From contig CAZMZJ010000012.1 in NCBI GenBank assembly GCA_964570825.1, forward strand, positions 6,554 through 70,553: a stretch of DNA of 64,000 bases, in the 5' to 3' direction. The position numbers were made by a program, and so were the translations under genes. The notes under the pieces are model-generated. The model had not been told where the DNA came from. It ran no database searches and saw only the letters and a program-made list of their open reading frames with translations. Positions 8,345 through 16,927 of this stretch are shown here, in pieces. The DNA comes from UMGS1002 sp964570825 (GTDB lineage: Bacteria > Bacillota > Clostridia > Oscillospirales > CAG-272). Position 1 is the first letter of the stretch; every line of letters begins with the position of its first letter.

Positions 8345-9040
8345 ATGGATTACACATATCTTGAAAAAAACACAGCTAAAATAAGGGAAGAAATAAAAGC
8401 CGCAGCAATTAAGGCAGGGCGGAACCCCGACGATATAACGCTGCTCGCGGCGGTCAAATACGCCGGAACCGACGAGATAAACTATCTGCACCGGCACTGC
8501 GGCGTAAACGATATCGGCGAAAACCGGGTCCAGCAGCTGCTTGAGCACTGGGAAAAGCTGGACCGCGACGGGCTGTCCGTCCACTTTATCGGAAGCCTTC
8601 AGACCAACAAGGTGAAATATATCGCCGACAAGGTTTCTATGATACATTCGCTCGACAGCGAAAAACTCGCCGCCGAGATCGACCGGCAGGCGGCAAAGCA
8701 CGGACGCATAATAGACGTGCTTGTCGAAATCAATTCGGGCCGCGAGGAGAGCAAATCCGGTGTGCTTCCGGAAAAAGCCGAGGAGCTGTGCCTGAAAATC
8801 AGCGAGTATCCCCACATCCGCCTCTGCGGATTTATGACAATGGCCCCGAAATGCGAAAACGACGCGGAACGGCGAAAATATTTCAGCGAAACGTATCATT
8901 TGATTATTGACATTTGGCAAAAAAAGCTTCATAATATAAAGAGACCTGTTGTATCCATGGGAATGTCGGAGAGCTTTGAAGCGGCTGTCGCCGAAGGCTC
9001 GACCTGTGTTAGGATTGGCAGGGCATTATTTGTAAAATAA
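8345..9040 (+). CDS. YggS-family pyridoxal-5'-phosphate homeostasis protein
   Basis: A 231-residue PLP-binding protein of the YggS/PROSC (YlmE) family, which buffers PLP and has no known catalytic reaction. The PLP lysine is in LLAAVKYAG, near residue 39. Other marks are IGENRVQQ, HFIGSLQTNK, LVEINSGREESKSG and the C-terminal SMGMSESFEAAVAEGSTCVRIG. A strong GGAGGTG precedes the ATG. It sits directly upstream of sepF, the standard Gram-positive order. Confidence 0.95.
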   Translation: MDYTYLEKNTAKIREEIKAAAIKAGRNPDDITLLAAVKYAGTDEINYLHRHCGVNDIGENRVQQLLEHWEKLDRDGLSVHFIGSLQTNKVKYIADKVSMIHSLDSEKLAAEIDRQAAKHGRIIDVLVEINSGREESKSGVLPEKAEELCLKISEYPHIRLCGFMTMAPKCENDAERRKYFSETYHLIIDIWQKKLHNIKRPVVSMGMSESFEAAVAEGSTCVRIGRALFVK

Positions 9041-9074
9041 TTATTCTAAAGATATAAATTACGGGAGGGCGAAA

Positions 9075-9671
9075 ATGAACTTCATCAAAAAGCTTCTTAA
9101 GGACGACGACGACGAACTTTACGACGAAAAGTACAAGGATGATTACGTGGATGAAAAGGCAAACGGGAAAATTGCCGACAACAGCGGAGCGGGCGAGATA
9201 ATCGACGATATTCCGCCGGCGGAAACAGCAGAGCAGACCGCTCGTCCCGCCGTAGGAGTAAAGGGGAACGGGGCGGCTGTGTCGCTCCGCGTAATCAAGC
9301 CGAAAAGCTACGACGACGGCCCCGAAATCGCCGACTTTATCGCCGGAGGCTGCACCGTCGTTATGAATATCGAGGATCTTTCCCGTGAGAACGCAAGAAG
9401 GCTCATCGACTTTTTGCTCGGCGCGGTCCATGTGCTCGGAGGAGACCTTCAGATGGCTTCGCAGAACACCTTTGTCGTCGCTCCCTGCAGCGTCGGCGTC
9501 GGCAAAGACAACGATAACGACAGTGGCAGCGGCATTGACAACGGCAGCAGTGAGAAAAATACCGCCGGCGGCCTGTTCTCAAGCACCGGCAGCATAGGCG
9601 ATTTTATCCAGGGGGACAAAGCAAAGACTGGCGGGGACAGGTCCGCTGACGTTTTCGGCTTCAATAAATAA
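9075..9671 (+). CDS. sepF: cell division protein SepF
   Basis: A 198-residue SepF, which binds the FtsZ C-terminal tail and bundles FtsZ at the septal membrane. The start, MNFIKKLLKDDDDE, fits the short amphipathic membrane-binding helix followed by an acidic linker. The SepF fold follows at about 70-140 with VVMNIEDLSRENARRLIDFL and VHVLGGDLQM. After it comes a longer Asp/Ser/Gly-rich tail (KDNDNDSGSGIDNG) than in most homologues. The start has GGGAGG upstream. It lies between the YggS-type gene and yggT. Confidence 0.93.
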   Translation: MNFIKKLLKDDDDELYDEKYKDDYVDEKANGKIADNSGAGEIIDDIPPAETAEQTARPAVGVKGNGAAVSLRVIKPKSYDDGPEIADFIAGGCTVVMNIEDLSRENARRLIDFLLGAVHVLGGDLQMASQNTFVVAPCSVGVGKDNDNDSGSGIDNGSSEKNTAGGLFSSTGSIGDFIQGDKAKTGGDRSADVFGFNK

Positions 9672-9694
9672 AGCTGTACTGGGGGTTATCTGTT

Positions 9695-9967
9695 TTGCCC
9701 GGATTTTGCTACGTAATTATTGATATTGTTAGAATTTTTGTTATGGCTCTGGACATCGCCATGCTGCTGAGAGCCGTGATTTCGTGGATTCCAGGGGCGG
9801 ACGAGAATATCATCTCGGATTTTCTTTACACCGTCACCGAACCCATTATCGTTCCGGTCAGAATGCTTTTCGAAAAATTCGGCTGGTTTGAGGATTCGCC
9901 GCTCGACGTGCCTTTTTTCATCGCCGGCCTTCTGCTAACCGGTATCCTATATGTTCTGTCAATTTAG
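9695..9967 (+). CDS. YggT family membrane protein
   Basis: A 90-residue protein with two hydrophobic segments separated by a short amphipathic part (ISDFLYTVTEPIIVPVRM), the pattern of the YggT family (PF02325), whose exact role is unsettled but which is consistently linked to division and envelope genes. The initiation codon is TTG, supported by GGGGG upstream. The usual next genes, ylmH and divIVA, are absent: ileS begins 48 bases later. Confidence 0.88.
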   Translation: MPGFCYVIIDIVRIFVMALDIAMLLRAVISWIPGADENIISDFLYTVTEPIIVPVRMLFEKFGWFEDSPLDVPFFIAGLLLTGILYVLSI

Positions 9968-10015
9968 CGAGCCGCAGGCTCGGTTATCAAAATACAGGAG
10001 TTGCAATTAAAGTTT

Positions 10016-12835
10016 ATGCCTAATGATTACACAAGTACTCTGAACCTCCCCGAGACCTCTTTTTCAATGCGCGCCAACCTGCCGCAGAAAGAGCCGGAAA
10101 CACTTAAATACTGGGACGAAATCGGTCTTTACGACCTTATGGTAAAAAACGCCGAGGGCTGCGAGCAGTACGTGCTTCACGACGGCCCCCCGTTTTCCAA
10201 CGGAAACATCCATATGGGCACGGCGCTCAACAAGTGCCTTAAGGATTTCATCAACAAGTCAAAGGCGATGGAAGGCTACCGCATGACGTATATCCCCGGC
10301 TGGGACAACCACGGCATGCCGATAGAGAGCGCAATAATCAAACAGAATAAAATCGACAGAAAAAAAATGAGCATCCCCGAGTTCCGCTCGGCCTGCCGCA
10401 AGTTTGCCGAAAATTACGTCAATATACAGCGCGAGCAGTTCATAAGACTCGGCGTTCTTGGCGACTGGAAGCATCCTTATCTCACTATGGCGCCGGAGTT
10501 CGAAGCCCGCGAGGTCAGGGTGTTCGGCGAAATGTTCAGAAAAGGATACATCTACAAGGGACTCAAGCCTGTCTACTGGTGCCCGCACGACGAAACCGCA
10601 CTCGCTGAGGCCGAAATCGAGTATCAGACAGACAAGTGCACCTCGATTTATGTCAAATTCAAGGTGGCGGACGACAAAGGAAAACTTTCGGATGTCTGCG
10701 ACCTCGCTAAAACATATTTCATCATATGGACTACCACCACGTGGACTCTGCCCGGAAACCTCGCCATCGCGCTGAACCCGGCCGAAAACTATGCGGCCGT
10801 TTTCGCAAACGGGGAGTACTATATCGTCGCAGAGGCGCTCGCCGAAAAAACGATGAAAGCAGGCGGGATCTCGGATTATAAAATCGTCAAAAAAATCAAA
10901 GGCTCGGAGCTCGAATTCGTTACGGCGCAGCACCCGTTCCTTGACCGCAGAAGCGTCGTGCTCCTCGCTGATTATGTTACCATGGACAGCGGCACAGGCT
11001 GCGTCCACACGGCGCCCGGATTCGGAGCCGATGACTACAATACCTGCGTTAAATACAACATCAGCATAATCGTTCCCGTCGACGACAGAGGATATCAGAC
11101 CGCAGACGCCGGCAAGTACGCGGGGCTTTATTACGAGGATTCAAACAAGGCCATACTCGATGATATGAAGGCGTCGGGCGCGCTCTTCGCTTCCGAGCAG
11201 ACCGAGCACGAGTACCCGCACTGCTGGAGATGCAAGGAGCCTATCATATTCCGTGCGACGCCTCAGTGGTTCTGCTCTGTCGAAGCTTTTAAGGCCGAGG
11301 CCGTAAAGGCCGCAGAAAAAGTCATGTGGCTCCCCGAATGGGGCGTCGACCGTATGTCGCAGATGATTAAGGAGCGCGCCGACTGGTGCATTTCACGCCA
11401 GCGCCACTGGGGACTTCCTATCCCGGTGTTCTATTGCGAAAAGTGCGGCAAACCGGTGTGCACTCCGGAGTCTGTCGAAGCCGTTTCAAGTCTCTTTGCC
11501 AAACGCGGCTCAAATTCGTGGTACGAAACAGACGCGGCAGGGATTCTGCCGGCTGGATTTTGCTGCCCGCACTGCGGCGGCACGCATTTCACCAAGGAAA
11601 CAGATACGCTTGACGGCTGGTTTGACTCGGGTTCGACTCACTTTGCAGTGCTGGAGAACGGCGGGTATGACCCCGCATGGCCGAAAGACACTAAATGGCC
11701 TGCCGATATGTACCTTGAGGGCGCGGACCAGTACCGCGGATGGTTCCAGTCGTCCCTTCTGACCGCCGTGGGGGCAAAGGGAAAAGGCGCGCCATACAAG
11801 ACCGTCCTCACGCACGGCTGGACAGTCGACGGCGAGGGCAGGGCCATGCATAAATCGCTCGGGAATGTTATTTCCCCCGATGATATGATAAAGAAATACG
11901 GCGCCGAGCTCGTGCGCCTCTGGGCCGCTTCAAGCGACTACAGAGTCGACGTTCGCGTGTCCGACAATATTTTCAAACAGCTCTCAGAGACCTACCGGAA
12001 AATCAGAAACACCGCGCGCATTCTGCTCGCAAATATCGGGGACTTTAATCCCGCCACCGATATGGTAAAGCCCGCGGATATGCTTGAGCTCGACAAGTGG
12101 ATACTTTCGGGGCTTGATGAGCTGATCGGCGAGTGCAGAGAGGCGTACGACAACTTCGAGTTCCATATAGTCTATCATGCAATCAATAACTTCTGCACAG
12201 TCGACCTTTCAAAGCTTTATATAGATATCACAAAGGACCGCGTATATACCGAAAAGAAGGACGGATTCAAACGCCGCTCGGCGCAGAGCGCGATGTATAT
12301 CATCCTCTCGGCCCTGACAAGGCTGCTCGCTCCAATTATCTCCTTCACCGCCGAGGAAATCTGGCAGGCAATGCCGCACACGCCGGACGGCAATGACAAG
12401 AAAGAAAGCGTGTTCCTCAACCGGCTGCCCGAGGTGTCGGAGGAATTCAGATTCGCCGGGCTTTACGAGAAGTGGAACAGACTTTTCGCCCTGCGCGACG
12501 ACGTCATGAAGGCGCTTGAGCTTGCGCGCGCAGAAAAGCTCATCGGCAAGTCGCTCGACGCGAAGGTGACTATCTACGCAGAGAACGACGAAATTTTCGC
12601 GCTGCTCGACAGCTTTAAGAACGACCTATCCACGGTGTATATCGTTTCGCAGACCGAACTGGTGCATGGAAAAGCTCCCGACGGGGTTTTCTCAGAGACC
12701 GCATCGGGAATCGGCGTCAAGGTTGAGGTCGCCGACGGCGAGAAGTGCGACAGATGCTGGATGCACTCGACTTCGGGAGAAAAGGCCGGGGACGGGTTCA
12801 TCTGCTCAAGATGCCTTGAAGTTATTAAAAAGTAA
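10016..12835 (+). CDS. ileS: isoleucine--tRNA ligase
   Basis: A class I aminoacyl-tRNA synthetase of 939 residues that charges tRNA-Ile and edits Val-tRNA. The HIGH element appears as IHMGT after DGPPFSNGN. The editing domain includes WTTTTWTLPGN and DYVTMDSGTGCVHTAPGFG. The KMSKS loop is AMHKSLGN, and the C terminus carries a zinc site with paired Cys (CDRCW and CSRC). I use the ATG at 10016; an in-frame TTG at 10001 follows CAGGAG with no spacing and adds five residues. There is no T-box leader, because only 48 bases separate it from yggT, so it probably depends on the upstream operon promoter. Confidence 0.97.
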   Translation: MPNDYTSTLNLPETSFSMRANLPQKEPETLKYWDEIGLYDLMVKNAEGCEQYVLHDGPPFSNGNIHMGTALNKCLKDFINKSKAMEGYRMTYIPGWDNHGMPIESAIIKQNKIDRKKMSIPEFRSACRKFAENYVNIQREQFIRLGVLGDWKHPYLTMAPEFEAREVRVFGEMFRKGYIYKGLKPVYWCPHDETALAEAEIEYQTDKCTSIYVKFKVADDKGKLSDVCDLAKTYFIIWTTTTWTLPGNLAIALNPAENYAAVFANGEYYIVAEALAEKTMKAGGISDYKIVKKIKGSELEFVTAQHPFLDRRSVVLLADYVTMDSGTGCVHTAPGFGADDYNTCVKYNISIIVPVDDRGYQTADAGKYAGLYYEDSNKAILDDMKASGALFASEQTEHEYPHCWRCKEPIIFRATPQWFCSVEAFKAEAVKAAEKVMWLPEWGVDRMSQMIKERADWCISRQRHWGLPIPVFYCEKCGKPVCTPESVEAVSSLFAKRGSNSWYETDAAGILPAGFCCPHCGGTHFTKETDTLDGWFDSGSTHFAVLENGGYDPAWPKDTKWPADMYLEGADQYRGWFQSSLLTAVGAKGKGAPYKTVLTHGWTVDGEGRAMHKSLGNVISPDDMIKKYGAELVRLWAASSDYRVDVRVSDNIFKQLSETYRKIRNTARILLANIGDFNPATDMVKPADMLELDKWILSGLDELIGECREAYDNFEFHIVYHAINNFCTVDLSKLYIDITKDRVYTEKKDGFKRRSAQSAMYIILSALTRLLAPIISFTAEEIWQAMPHTPDGNDKKESVFLNRLPEVSEEFRFAGLYEKWNRLFALRDDVMKALELARAEKLIGKSLDAKVTIYAENDEIFALLDSFKNDLSTVYIVSQTELVHGKAPDGVFSETASGIGVKVEVADGEKCDRCWMHSTSGEKAGDGFICSRCLEVIKK

Positions 12836-12842
12836 TTCATGA

Positions 12843-12864
12843 GGGGGACCGTACAAAGTCCCCC
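12843..12864 (+). other. hairpin between ileS and lspA
   Basis: GGGGGAC (12843-12849) pairs with GTCCCCC (12858-12864) across an 8-base loop. No U-run follows, so it is more likely an mRNA-processing or stability structure than a terminator. Confidence 0.4.
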
Positions 12865-12885
12865 CTGCTGTTCATCAGGTGCAAA

Positions 12886-13494
12886 GTGGAAAAAATTGAT
12901 TTCAAGAGGTTTCGGATGCTTGTCTGGCTGGCGCTCATTGCGCTTATAATATATCTCGACCAGCTTACAAAATGGCTGATATTAACGTATCTTCCCGAGG
13001 GCGGACTGCCTGTTTTGAACGGGGTGCTGAGGCTCACTTATGTCGAAAACACCGGCGCCGCTTTCGGTATGCTGTCGGACAAACGGTGGGTGTTCATCAT
13101 TGTTTCATCGGCGGCGCTGCTCGGAATGCTCTGGTATATGGCCGTCAAAAAGCCGAAAAACAAGCTGCTCGCCTCGGCGCTCGCGCTGATAATCGGAGGC
13201 GGCATAGGAAATATGATAGACCGCGTGCTTCTCGGATATGTCATTGATTTTATCGACTTCTGCGCGTTCCCGAATTTGTGGGTGTGGGTGTTCAATGTGG
13301 CGGACGCGTCGATATGCGTCGGTTCGGGGCTGCTGATGATTTATCTGATTATTTCAACCATAAAAGAAGCCAAGTCGGCGAAAACGGCTAAGCCGGAGAA
13401 ATCGGTTGCGGATACGTCGGCGAAAAACGACAAAGCGGCGTCACCCCAAGAGGCAGGGAAGGGCGGACAGGATGAAAAAATTGTCAAGGGTTAA
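12886..13494 (+). CDS. lspA: lipoprotein signal peptidase (signal peptidase II)
   Basis: A four-TM aspartic protease that removes signal peptides from diacylated prolipoproteins. Signature blocks are LDQLTKW, VENTGAAFGML, GGGIGNMIDR (first catalytic Asp) and FNVADASICVG (second catalytic Asp). At 202 residues it is longer than usual (about 160) because of a hydrophilic Lys/Ala/Ser-rich tail of about 40 residues. The initiation codon is GTG. It ends six bases before the pseudouridine synthase gene. Several lipoproteins in this window (the kinase-linked beta-helix protein, EEP protein and solute-binding protein) would be its substrates. Confidence 0.95.
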   Translation: MEKIDFKRFRMLVWLALIALIIYLDQLTKWLILTYLPEGGLPVLNGVLRLTYVENTGAAFGMLSDKRWVFIIVSSAALLGMLWYMAVKKPKNKLLASALALIIGGGIGNMIDRVLLGYVIDFIDFCAFPNLWVWVFNVADASICVGSGLLMIYLIISTIKEAKSAKTAKPEKSVADTSAKNDKAASPQEAGKGGQDEKIVKG

Positions 13495-13500
13495 ATAAAG

Positions 13501-14445
13501 ATGAAAACGACAAATCTGACGGTGCCGCCCGGTAATGCGGGCGAACGGCTTGACGCTTTTTTGGCGTCGTCCGGCGTCGGCCTTTCGCGCTCGGCTGCGG
13601 TGCGGCTGCTTGAGGAAGGCAGAATAAAGGTCAACGGAAAAAGCTCGCCGAAAAATTACAGGCTCCGTGCGGGCGAAATTATTACCGTTGAGTTTCCGGA
13701 GCCTGAGCCGGACAGGGCGCTTCCGGAGGATATCGCGCTTGACATTGTCTATGAGGACGACGACATAATAGTCATAAACAAGCCGTCGGGAATGGTAGTG
13801 CATCCGGCGGCGGGAAATCCGAACGGGACGCTTGTCAACGCTCTCCTGCACCACTGCGGGGATTCGCTCTCGGGTATCGGAGGCGTGGCAAGGCCGGGAA
13901 TAGTCCACCGGATAGACAAGGACACGGGAGGGTTGATTGTCGCCGCCAAGAACGACGACGCGCACCGCGGACTTGCGGCGCAGCTAAAGCGCCACGACAT
14001 GAGGCGGATTTATCACGCGATAGTAACGGGCAGGCTGCGCGAGGACAGCGGTACCATCGACGCCCCCCTCGGCCGCGACCCCGGGAACCGGAAGCGAATG
14101 GCTGTCGTCCGCGACGCGGCAAAAAAGTCAAAGAACGCGGTGACTCACTGGCGGGTTCTCGAACGTTATCCCGGATTCACTTATGTCCGATGCGAGCTTG
14201 AAACAGGCCGGACGCACCAGATACGCGCCCATATGGCAGGCATCGGACACCCCCTCCTCGGAGATGCCGTTTACGGCGGAGGCAGAACCAAATTTGAACA
14301 GCAGAACAAGGAATATATCCGCGGGCAGTGCCTTTTTGCGAAAGAGCTTCGGCTCACGCACCCGAGGACCGGCAACGAAATGAATTTCTCAGCCGAGCTG
14401 CCGGAAAATTTTTCAAGGCTGCTTGAAAAGCTGAGAAAGCTATAG
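13501..14445 (+). CDS. RluA/RluD-family ribosomal pseudouridine synthase
   Basis: A 314-residue enzyme converting uridine to pseudouridine in 23S rRNA. An N-terminal S4 RNA-binding domain (about residues 12-75, with SRSAAVRLLEEGRIKVNG) precedes the catalytic domain, which contains VINKPSGMVVHPA, GIVHRIDKDTGGL with the catalytic Asp, and LETGRTHQIRAHM. It follows lspA by six bases, the standard Gram-positive order, and resembles YlyB/RluD. The exact target uridine cannot be read from sequence. Confidence 0.93.
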   Translation: MKTTNLTVPPGNAGERLDAFLASSGVGLSRSAAVRLLEEGRIKVNGKSSPKNYRLRAGEIITVEFPEPEPDRALPEDIALDIVYEDDDIIVINKPSGMVVHPAAGNPNGTLVNALLHHCGDSLSGIGGVARPGIVHRIDKDTGGLIVAAKNDDAHRGLAAQLKRHDMRRIYHAIVTGRLREDSGTIDAPLGRDPGNRKRMAVVRDAAKKSKNAVTHWRVLERYPGFTYVRCELETGRTHQIRAHMAGIGHPLLGDAVYGGGRTKFEQQNKEYIRGQCLFAKELRLTHPRTGNEMNFSAELPENFSRLLEKLRKL

Positions 14446-14499
14446 GCGGTCTGCGTTCGATTTATCTGAAATATTTAGAAAACAAGAGAATATTCGCAT

Positions 14500-15333
14500 A
14501 TGACCGGAAGATTCAGCAATATCATGATTCTAAGCGACATCGACGGCACTTTCCTCGGAGAACATTCGCGCATAATCGAACGTAACATCGAGGCAATCGG
14601 GAGATTCAAGGCCGAGGGCGGACTTTTCACGTTCAATACCGGCCGGACGCACAGCAATCTTTACAGCGTCGTACCGGACGCCGGAACCCTTGCAAACGCG
14701 CCCGCGGGATTGTCTAACGGCTGCTGCCTCTTCGATCTTGCAAATAACAGACCGGTGATAAATTATCTTCTTGACCCCGAACCGGCTCTTGCGGCGGCCA
14801 AATATATAAAAAGCAATATTCCGGATGTCGGGCTCAGGGTGTCGAGGACCGGCGGCTTTCTCGCCGACCCGCGCGACGGCATCGCGGTCGACAATCTTAA
14901 ACGGATGTCTGCAAATGACGTCGCGTTCGAACCGATAGAAAGCTGGAGGTCGGACGACTGGTACAAGGCTGTCATAATCGGAGAACCAGAGCGTCTTGCC
15001 GAAGTTAAAGCGGAGCTGAATTCTGTATTCGGCGGCGCTTTCAGCTATGAATTTTCAGGGCGCAGCATCCTTGAAATCCACAGGCCGGACCGCTCAAAGG
15101 CTTCTATGATAGACACATACCGGGAGCTTTACAATAAAGAGGGAAGAAACCTTAAGGTGTACGCCGTCGGCGATTACGACAACGATTATGAAATGCTAAA
15201 GGCTGCGGACGTAGCTGTCTGTCCGTCGAACGCGCTCGATATGATAAAAAATATCTGCGATTTCTGCCTTTCGTCAAACAACGAAGGGGTAATAGCCGAT
15301 ATTGTCGAGATGCTTGAGGCGGAATGCCGGTAA
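14500..15333 (+). CDS. HAD-superfamily hydrolase, Cof type
   Basis: A 277-residue haloacid-dehalogenase-like phosphatase. Motif I is LSDIDGTFL near residue 10, motif II is FNTGRT near 48, the motif III lysine lies near DRSKASMIDTY, and motif IV is VGDYDNDYEML. The large cap between motifs II and III places it in the Cof (type IIB) group, which dephosphorylates sugar phosphates, nucleotides or flavin precursors. Its substrate is not evident. It stands between the rluD-type gene and the polysaccharide genes. Confidence 0.85.
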   Translation: MTGRFSNIMILSDIDGTFLGEHSRIIERNIEAIGRFKAEGGLFTFNTGRTHSNLYSVVPDAGTLANAPAGLSNGCCLFDLANNRPVINYLLDPEPALAAAKYIKSNIPDVGLRVSRTGGFLADPRDGIAVDNLKRMSANDVAFEPIESWRSDDWYKAVIIGEPERLAEVKAELNSVFGGAFSYEFSGRSILEIHRPDRSKASMIDTYRELYNKEGRNLKVYAVGDYDNDYEMLKAADVAVCPSNALDMIKNICDFCLSSNNEGVIADIVEMLEAECR

Positions 15334-15433
15334 TGTAATAAATATTATATCATAACCCCAAGGCTTGCTTTTTCGCCTGAATTATTCTACATCGTCATCG
15401 TCGGAAGTCTGAAGCCGGAAAGGGCATTATAAA

Positions 15434-16834
15434 ATGCAGAATTCACTAAAGATAATGATAATAAGGACAGCAGCGGCTCGGGCGGCAAAGCTTCCTTTAG
15501 TACAGCTTTGGCTGCGGATAAAGCCGTATGTCAACCGCTTTTTCATGAGCCGGTACTTCATGCTTGCGGAATTTGCGGCGGCGTGCGGCGTTATTATGTG
15601 CGGCTGGGAAATTTCGGGAGCCGTTTTATTTTTCTGGCTTGCCATCTCAGCTCTCGTATTCTGTAATGACATACTGTCGGCGGCTCCGCCGGTTTTATAT
15701 ATGAGCGTGTTTTTGACAAAGTGCTATGACTCCGCCGATGTATTTCTCGGATATATCTGGCTTGCCGTGCCGGCGGCGCTCGCGGTTCTGTTCCACCTTG
15801 CCGTATACAGGCATAAGTGGCAGATCGGGCCGAATTTCTGGGGCTCGGCCGCGGTTGCTGCCGCAGTTACCCTCGGAGGGCTCGGCACGATATCAAAAGA
15901 AGACTACTTTAATCCAACGTCGCTTTTCTATACCGGAGCGCTCGGCGCAGGCATGGTCGCGTTTTACCTTGTATCAAAAGCATATATAAGCGAAAAAGAA
16001 GATTATGACATTTTCGGCAAGTTCGCAGGTATTCTTTATTCGACCGGAGCACTTGCCGCTTTAGCTGTGCTGCGCTTCTATTATAACGAGTGGGATACGG
16101 TTATGGAAACGCATGCGCTGGTGGACTTTCAGTCCTCCAACAACCTTGCGACGCTGCTCATGATCGCGATGCCTTTCCCGTGCTGGTTTGCGCTGAAAAA
16201 CAAAAAACACCTTTTGGGCTTCGCCGCGATTTACGCCGCTGTCATACTCTCTGGCTCGCGCGGCGGCCTTGTCATGGGAACGGCCGAGTTTTTCGTCTGC
16301 CTTGCTTATCTTGCGGCGACGGATAAAAAATCCCGCTTTACCTATGTCTGCTCCATGCTCGCGTTCGCGGCGCTGGTCTATATGAACATCGGAAATATCC
16401 TTGCCTTCTATAAATTAAGCACGCCTGCAGACCTCATTACTCAAAACGAGGCGAGATACGGACTGCTTTTGCGTATGCGGGAGGATTTTAAGGCAAATAT
16501 GCTTTTCGGGCGCGGAATCGGGTACTCCGGCAACGAGGATTTATATAATCCGGTAAAGGGAGCTATGCATTGGTATCACATGATGATCCCACAGATCGTC
16601 GGAAGCCTCGGGATAACCGGTGTGGTTGCCTATGTCTTCCAGTGGATTATCCGGGCCCGGACAATATTATATAAGACCGACGCATACCTGCTTGTACTCG
16701 GCGCGTCGTACCTCGGACTGTTCTTAATGTCGCAGGTTAACCCGGGGGAGTTCAGCCCTGTGCCGTATGCTATGATTGGCGTTCTTACATTTGTAATGGC
16801 CGAAAAATATCAATTACGAAAAATTTTACAATAA
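15434..16834 (+). CDS. O-antigen ligase/polymerase-like membrane protein
   Basis: A 466-residue integral membrane protein with about 11-12 TM segments. It fits the Wzy/WaaL group (PF04932): the conserved stretch LSGSRGGLVMGTAEFF lies in mid-protein, followed by a larger extracytoplasmic loop and more TM segments. In a Gram-positive this would polymerise or ligate repeat units of a capsular or exopolysaccharide. Many family members are recognised mainly by topology, so the assignment is at family level. The start has GGAAAGG upstream. A membrane nucleotide-sugar dehydratase gene follows under its own promoter. Confidence 0.75.
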   Translation: MQNSLKIMIIRTAAARAAKLPLVQLWLRIKPYVNRFFMSRYFMLAEFAAACGVIMCGWEISGAVLFFWLAISALVFCNDILSAAPPVLYMSVFLTKCYDSADVFLGYIWLAVPAALAVLFHLAVYRHKWQIGPNFWGSAAVAAAVTLGGLGTISKEDYFNPTSLFYTGALGAGMVAFYLVSKAYISEKEDYDIFGKFAGILYSTGALAALAVLRFYYNEWDTVMETHALVDFQSSNNLATLLMIAMPFPCWFALKNKKHLLGFAAIYAAVILSGSRGGLVMGTAEFFVCLAYLAATDKKSRFTYVCSMLAFAALVYMNIGNILAFYKLSTPADLITQNEARYGLLLRMREDFKANMLFGRGIGYSGNEDLYNPVKGAMHWYHMMIPQIVGSLGITGVVAYVFQWIIRARTILYKTDAYLLVLGASYLGLFLMSQVNPGEFSPVPYAMIGVLTFVMAEKYQLRKILQ

Positions 16835-16853
16835 TAAACTATTGTTTACTGTA

Positions 16854-16882
16854 TTGACATACCACGTTTTTTGTTATATATT
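16854..16882 (+). promoter_or_regulatory. sigma-A promoter for the nucleotide-sugar dehydratase gene
   Basis: TTGACA (16854-16859), a 17-bp spacer and TATATT (16877-16882), with the coding start 45 bases further on. Confidence 0.7.
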
Positions 16883-16927
16883 TAATGGCATCAGGCAAAT
16901 CATGGCGGAAAGATGACGGAGTCTTTG

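Noticed and set aside
9968..10015. T-box leader before ileS
   Set aside because: The gap is only 48 bases and has neither the T-box sequence nor a terminator.
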